Assembly (NCBI GenBank): GCA_002633005.1
Contig: NMRA01000387.1
Span: 396,282 to 430,023 of the forward strand
Length of the DNA stretch: 33,742 nucleotides
Reading direction: 5' to 3'
From: Phoronis australis
Taxonomy: Eukaryota > Phoronida > Phoronidae
Shown here: positions 30,661 through 33,742 of the stretch, piece after piece
Layout: each line of letters begins with the position of its first letter
How positions within the stretch are numbered: the first letter of the stretch is position 1
The notes under the pieces: model-generated
Databases searched by the model: none
What the model saw: only the letters and a program-made list of their open reading frames with translations
What the model was told of the DNA's origin: nothing
Made by a program: the position numbers and the translations under genes

Positions 30661-30703
30661 TTTTGATTTACACCTAATTATTATAATTAGGAGAAAATCA
30701 AAA
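30661..30703. repeat. AT-rich two-stage hairpin
   Basis: CTAATTAT (30674-30681) pairs perfectly with ATAATTAG (30683-30690) around one base. After a symmetrical 4x4 internal loop (ACAC/GAGA), TTTTGATTT (30661-30669) pairs perfectly with AAATCAAAA (30695-30703). An AT-rich ATAAT tract follows to 30740. Confidence 0.75.
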
Positions 30704-31768
30704 CTAATTGTAATAATTATTGTTAATAATAATAAATAGAATCCATTGCTGTGCAAGGGAGGCTGAGAGGAAATACTTTAAAAAGAATTCTTGAAATGAA
30801 CACAGACAACTTTTCAGACACTTGCTTATATACCAGTAGACATTGAGAAGTAACACAGCTGAGGTCACGGTCAAGGTAACAGGTCACTCATGCATCCTGG
30901 CTGATACAACTCATGGCTAGACCTTGATGCCACTGTTTATGAATACAACACGATCAGTCATAAATTATGTAGAAGTATGGCACACCCTGAAATCTCAGAC
31001 AACATGATACAATTACATTAGCATGCATTGGACACAAATATTTTTAACACAATTGACACTTTCTGCAAAAAGGCTGCCGCAATCTAGAGTTCTGAAATGT
31101 TTGTTTTTAATATATAATACAATTGTTGATATTTCATAAATGCTTATCATCCTTCATTTATAAAAACCAAGTGTATAAGAGAATTGTGTTCCTTGCTAAA
31201 CTTGTTTTTATATAATTTCAGAATACTTTCAAAAATGGTTCTTGAGAATACAAGTATGACACCGGACAAGGCTAGTAAACTTCAACTAACAATGCGAAAG
31301 TCAATGTAATATAATATATAAAAAATTTTCATTCATGAATGTACGACTCAATTTGAAAAAAACATCCGCAGAGTGACACAGTTTACCATTTGGCTAAACA
31401 CTGTTTTACCCATGTACCAACACTGGGAATATTCAAAACACAAAATTGAGAGTTAAAAGGCCCTTTCATATTGAGAGAAGCGTCCACGTAAACAGCGCAG
31501 TTAACTGGACCAATCATACTGGCTTTGGTAGTTAAAGACCATTGAAGTAAAGGGTTGGTGACGCTGACGTCATTGAAGTTATCGCAAGGTAGCACTGCAC
31601 GCTAAGATTTTTTTCAATGTGACAATTTGGGAACATTTAAATGTGCTAAATGACATTAAACTCATTTTTAAATAGATTGGTTACAAAAAATAAGTAGTTA
31701 TTAGTGACGGCACTACTTTGTAACTGTTGACGATAACAGTGGCACCTGGCGATAACTTCGATTGGACC
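30704..31768. other. Stretch with no recognised gene
   Basis: AT-rich; a 70-codon minus-strand frame at 31383-31595 has no recognisable motif. No RNA gene was noticed. Confidence 0.4.
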
Positions 31769-31889
31769 GGAGTTAAGCGTTCATACTGCACCGCAGCGTC
31801 AACGCTGTGGTCTTAAATCCACCTGTTAACTGCGATGTTAACTGGAGCTGATTACTGCGATCCAGGACTGGAGTTAAGCGTTCATACTG
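31769..31889 (+). repeat. Direct repeat pair (20 bp, 101-bp spacing) with a nested GTCAACGCT motif
   Basis: GGAGTTAAGCGTTCATACTG occurs exactly at 31769-31788 and 31870-31889. GCGTCAACGCT occurs after each copy (about 31796 and 31915). The first forms a small hairpin, CAGCGT-CA-ACGCTG. Confidence 0.85.
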
Positions 31890-31980
31890 ACCGCAACTCC
31901 CCAAACCATCGACGCGTCAACGCTAGTCAGGGCTTGGAATGACAAATGACAAAAAACGCGGAAACTTTTACGGCCCAAAT

Positions 31981-32094
31981 CATGCGTGCTACCCAGCCTT
32001 GAAATGGTCGATATGAACCTTTCCCCGACAAAAACGGGAGGACTAAAAAAAAAAAAATGTTACCACCATCAGTACCATGCGTCAGCATTATTTT
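31981..32094 (+). repeat. Dispersed repeat family 3, part 1, copy B
   Basis: Partner of 23711-23833; includes an A13 run near 32046. A minus-strand frame (31927-32304) overlaps it and ends in the family-3 sequence. Confidence 0.6.
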
Positions 32095-32304
32095 AGCTCG
32101 TCCGTCCACTCCCAACCCACATTTTTTGGCTGCAGAGTCGTAGTATTTGTCGCCGCGGTTTACAATAACACAAGACGCCATTGAAAATCCCACCACGCTA
32201 TCCGCAAAAGGTACCCGCTCATCCAAAACCTTTACGGCAAACAGATGGCGCTGGATGCAATGATGCTTTACTAACAGGCAGCGCTGCTTACAGTCATGTG
32301 ACAT
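32095..32304 (-). CDS. Weak coding candidate overlapping the left arm of the 49-bp inverted repeat
   Basis: The upstream part of a minus-strand frame (31927-32304) reads FAVKVLDERVPFADSVVGFS and MASCVIVNRGDKYYDSAAKK, with a protein-like composition. It then runs into poly(T)-derived Phe and family-3 repeat sequence. A donor-like GTAACA near 32062 could end an exon before that. I recognise no family. The peptide VKVLDERVPFA is also encoded by the right arm of the inverted repeat on the other strand. Confidence 0.22.
32204..32252 (+). repeat. Left arm of a 49-bp near-perfect inverted repeat
   Basis: It starts GCAAAAGGTACCCGCTCATC and ends AACAGATGGCGCT. It matches the reverse complement of 32855-32903 at 48 of 49 positions; the only difference is A versus T in the GGC-A/T-AAC segment. 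The arms enclose 602 bp. Confidence 0.95.
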
Positions 32305-32854
32305 TCTTGTGTGAACTGAATCTTGTGTTGATAGAACATTATTACAGACGTTTCTACTTGGTGAACCATCAGCTGCCGTGTCGTGCCACAGCCAGTCCGG
32401 TCTGCTGGGCTCAGTGTTGTTGGCTAATGAGACACTGAACGAAAAAGAAAATATCGCAGAGAATAAAACCTAACATGTATATCACCATGTATAATTCAAG
32501 CATAATTTAAAAAATATATTGGTGAAGTTGCCAAAATCTCGCCGGGCGGAAAAGTGGCCGGGCCCGGTTTAGTAGCCTCACCATGGTCACGTTCATTGAA
32601 TATATATTTTACCCCAGCGTTTAGGCCGAGCAACCACAACAGCGTATATTATTAACACTTTCATCTTATTTATATGTTATAAATAGTTTTTCCACACAAA
32701 TTCGCCACTCATCAGGACATACACTGTCTGGTTCATGAACTCTCGTGACCTGTGGTTACAGTCAGCAGCAGCAGAATGTAGGTCAAGGTTCTTGGTTAGG
32801 ATTCTCTGGCAGACAGTCTTACTTGAGCGATAAAATGACACGTGATTGATAAAA

Positions 32855-32903
32855 AGCGCCATCTGTTAGCCGTAAAGGTTTTGGATGAGCGGGTACCTTT
32901 TGC
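32855..32903 (-). repeat. Right arm of a 49-bp near-perfect inverted repeat
   Basis: Reverse-complement partner of 32204-32252. It ends exactly where similarity to family 3 part 2 resumes (32904). No clear target-site duplication flanks the pair. Confidence 0.95.
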
Positions 32904-33516
32904 CATCAACTCACTGTCTTACGAATAAAAATAACTCGGTGTTAAACGCACGTGGCCGGGAAGCGCGCGCTACATATATGAACCTGTCATCAAAGACATT
33001 ACTTGGGAACTATCCATTAACGAAAGGGGTAGCATAGCATCGGTAAGAAATGAATATTGGCACTAATTTCCGACAATTTCTAATACTATAAAACATGTTT
33101 GCGTTATTTTTGAGATGGATTGTTTGATTAACCATAATTGTTGCTTTTAAGCCGAATATCCGATAAAATGACAACTGACAGTGAATGCTTACACACCATT
33201 ACACCGAAAAATAACTGTCAGATACTTACGTACGCATCCACCTACACGGCGACTAATATGGGCCTTACCGAGACAAATGTCGAAAGTTTTTAGCACGAGA
33301 TCGGCAAGTACTGAATGAAACACGCTCTGGTTTAGGCCTACTGCTTGTGCAAATTTCTTTAGACACATGTAACAGTAGCTAGTAAGATTGCGTGGCTCGG
33401 GCCAAAAGACGGTCTCTGCTTTGGCAAATGAACTCTGGTGACACGCACGCGCTCGCTTACTCGCAGACGAACTTCAAAACAAAGTCACGTGACGACAACA
33501 TGTGTGTTCGTTCAGC
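32904..33516 (+). repeat. Dispersed repeat family 3, part 2, copy B
   Basis: Direct-orientation partner of 24267-24868 with high identity. Similarity fades after the GTCACGTGAC/ACAACATGTxTGTTCG block. The remaining 226 bp of the window hold nothing recognised. Confidence 0.9.
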
Positions 33517-33742
33517 AAAGACGCAAACGCGACCCAGTGGCAAAATAACCTTTTTTACTCTCGCGACATCAAGCGACCAGATAGCGGTTTGATGACATGC
33601 GTGTTAAAAGAATGACCCGAGTTTTCACAAGTGGAGGAGTATTTCATATAGGAAGTAAACACTTGCGGAGGTCGGTTTTCAAATTACACTGCATTTATAT
33701 TCTTTGATAATTTTGTAAAGGTGCAAACAAAAATACTCCAAG

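Overview
The window looks like metazoan nuclear DNA, most plausibly from a marine or other aquatic invertebrate. It is AT-rich, almost free of long ORFs, has GT-AG-type exon borders and AATAAA/ATTAAA poly(A) hexamers, and is dominated by decayed transposable elements of animal type: an LTR retrotransposon, a mariner-like element, a LINE, TTAA-type MITEs and a tRNA-like sequence. I cannot name the species from the sequence alone. Most of the 33.7 kb is intergenic or repeat DNA, and a single ambiguous base (N) lies at about 22458.

Layout, left to right. 1-401: the 5' end of an LTR retrotransposon on the minus strand (LTR, tRNA-Leu-type primer binding site, gag start), cut by the window edge. 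1483-2906: a complete but dead mariner-like element with recognisable TIRs, a TA target duplication and a DD37D catalytic layout broken by frameshifts. 3.3-8.7 kb: a few candidate exons (3283, 4381 minus, 7064), a degenerate THAP-like domain (4560) and a decayed tRNA-like sequence (5427-5491). 8.77-13.03 kb: two copies of a dispersed ~380 bp repeat flank a LINE reverse transcriptase remnant (9841-11250, minus).

13380-13770 and 21558-21927 (both minus) are the best protein-coding candidates. They are terminal exons of two paralogous genes, about 79% identical over the last 102 residues. Both have a splice acceptor in the same phase, a downstream poly(A) hexamer, and a conserved His...Asn-Cys-His arrangement that resembles circularly permuted papain-fold (LRAT/PPPDE-like) proteins. 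Between them lie more repeats, including two TTAA-type MITEs in tandem that share one target site. Their adjoining ends form a perfect 13-bp palindrome, and one copy carries a pure (CAG)n tract of about 23 units.

22.2-22.9 kb holds an RNase H domain remnant of a retrotransposon (minus). From 23.7 kb to the end the sequence is a mosaic of dispersed duplications: 23711-23833/31981-32094, 24267-24868/32904-33516 and 24985-25286/28215-28479. There is also a 142-bp tandem repeat carrying AAGATGGCC motifs, and a 49-bp inverted repeat (48/49 identical) flanking about 600 bp at 32204-32903.

I found no operon-like organisation, CRISPR array or prokaryotic feature. The most notable items are the paralogous gene pair, the tandem MITEs with the embedded CAG tract, and the near-perfect inverted repeat inside one copy of a long dispersed duplication.
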